Shown here: positions 22,056-22,538 of the stretch, piece after piece
How positions within the stretch are numbered: the first letter of the stretch is position 1
Layout: the number at the start of each line of letters is the position of its first letter
Assembly: GCA_031553755.1 (NCBI GenBank)
Contig: JAVBKZ010000089.1
Location: 1-22,538 of the forward strand
Reading direction: 5' to 3'
Length of the DNA stretch: 22,538 nucleotides
Source: JAIRVZ01 sp031553755
Lineage (GTDB): Bacteria > Bacteroidota > Bacteroidia > Bacteroidales > Azobacteroidaceae
Program-made: the position numbers and the translations under genes
The notes under the pieces: generated by a model
Databases searched by the model: none
Seen by the model: the letters and a program-made list of their open reading frames with translations, nothing else
Told to the model about the DNA's origin: nothing

Positions 22056-22538
22056 ATTCTCTTTTACTCAAACCCAAAGGTGTATTGGTAGATATTTTTA
22101 GGAGTATTTGTCCTTGATTATGATTTATTTTCCTTCTGAAAAAACGAAATTTCGATTTTCATTAATTTATACTTGAAACTTTTGCTTTAATTTTTGTAAC
22201 GCTATCGGATAAAGTCTTTAACGGTAGCTGTATATTGGGTCCGTTTGATTGGATTTTCACTTATTTCTTCCAAATATTTTTTCAAATCGTTTATTATTTT
22301 TACACTTGATACTACCATTGAATTCTTCATCTTTTAATTACATTTTTGAGTGATAACTGAATGTAATTATTTCTGATAAAATTTCAATGGCTTTTATCGT
22401 AACTACTCAGGTCTCATTCTCCAATAAAAAATCAATAAAATAAAATATTTAGGAGTTTTAAATACTAAATCTCCCGATTTTTCGTTTAGTATATATAAAA
22501 CAAAACGGTGTTTCTATTTTGACTTTACCAGTTACCTA
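22056..22538. other. 483-base region with no intact gene
   Basis: AT-rich DNA to the window edge. It holds a CGAAATTTCG palindrome (22145-22154), a possible transposase N-terminal remnant on the - strand (22202-22330), an inverted repeat TAATTACATT/AATGTAATTA (22335-22344 and 22360-22369) and a second one, ATACTAAA/TTTAGTAT (22462-22469 and 22485-22492). I see no terminator for tag with a proper stem and T run, and no RNA gene. Confidence 0.5.
22202..22330 (-). pseudogene. Short ORF resembling a transposase N-terminus, truncated
   Basis: A 42-residue frame opens at ATG 22330 and stops at TAG 22202-22204. The peptide has VKIINDLKKYLEEISENP in its middle and TVKDFIR just before the stop, similar in layout to the first helix and 'DFTR-RKL' motif that begins many Bacteroidota IS4-type transposases. 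The stop falls where that motif should go on into RKL, and the downstream frame soon hits another stop, so it would be a dead fragment. A small unrelated protein is the alternative. No terminal repeats or rest of the element are visible. Confidence 0.28.

Overview
The window reads as chromosomal DNA of a member of the Bacteroidota, most likely Bacteroidales. Evidence: low GC with AT-rich gaps, promoter elements of the Bacteroidetes -7 type (TAnnTTTG) before two genes, almost no Shine-Dalgarno sites, secreted enzymes with type IX secretion (T9SS) C-terminal tails, and a DUF4256 protein. I cannot name the genus.

Layout. (1) 1-272: the C-terminal end of an HlyD-type membrane fusion protein running in from the left edge. 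(2) 360-9557, all on the + strand: an AraC-family regulator, then a secreted GH2 glycoside hydrolase, a sodium:solute symporter, and a four-gene corrinoid methyl-transfer module. The module is a UroD/MtaA-family methyltransferase (MT-A), a MtaC-like B12-binding protein, a second UroD/MtaA-family methyltransferase with the full His-x-Cys...Cys zinc motif (MT-B), and a MetH-like reactivation-domain protein. (3) 9625-19136, all on the - strand and convergent with the module: a five-gene cluster transcribed as PL9, PL1, PL9, PL9, then a DUF4874/DUF4832-like TIM-barrel protein. All five have signal peptides and C-terminal sorting tails, so this looks like an extracellular pectin/pectate-degrading unit. 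No SusC/SusD pair lies in the window. (4) 19137-22538: a mixed region with a cupin protein, a decayed VOC (glyoxalase-fold) pseudogene, an intact VOC protein, a DUF4256 protein and 3-methyladenine DNA glycosylase I (Tag), ending in about 480 bases with no intact gene and a possible transposase N-terminal remnant.

How the parts may work together. The most interesting unit is the + strand block. Its order suggests that a substrate is sensed (AraC), a sugar is cleaved from it outside the cytoplasm (GH2), a product is imported (symporter), and a methyl group is taken from it by MT-A to the corrinoid protein. MT-B would then pass the methyl to an acceptor, and the MetH-like protein would rescue oxidised cobalamin. 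This resembles the O-demethylase systems of acetogens, but here it is embedded in a Bacteroidota glycan-use locus. MT-B carries a thiol-activating zinc motif and no pterin-binding methyltransferase is encoded nearby, so the acceptor may be a thiol such as homocysteine rather than tetrahydrofolate. The substrate is unknown; a methoxylated plant glycoside or O-methyl sugar is my inference.

Several gaps between these genes hold short palindromic or tandem repeats that look like dispersed intergenic repeats. Candidate regulator sites are a 17-bp direct repeat before the GH2 gene and an 11-bp inverted repeat before the pectinase cluster.
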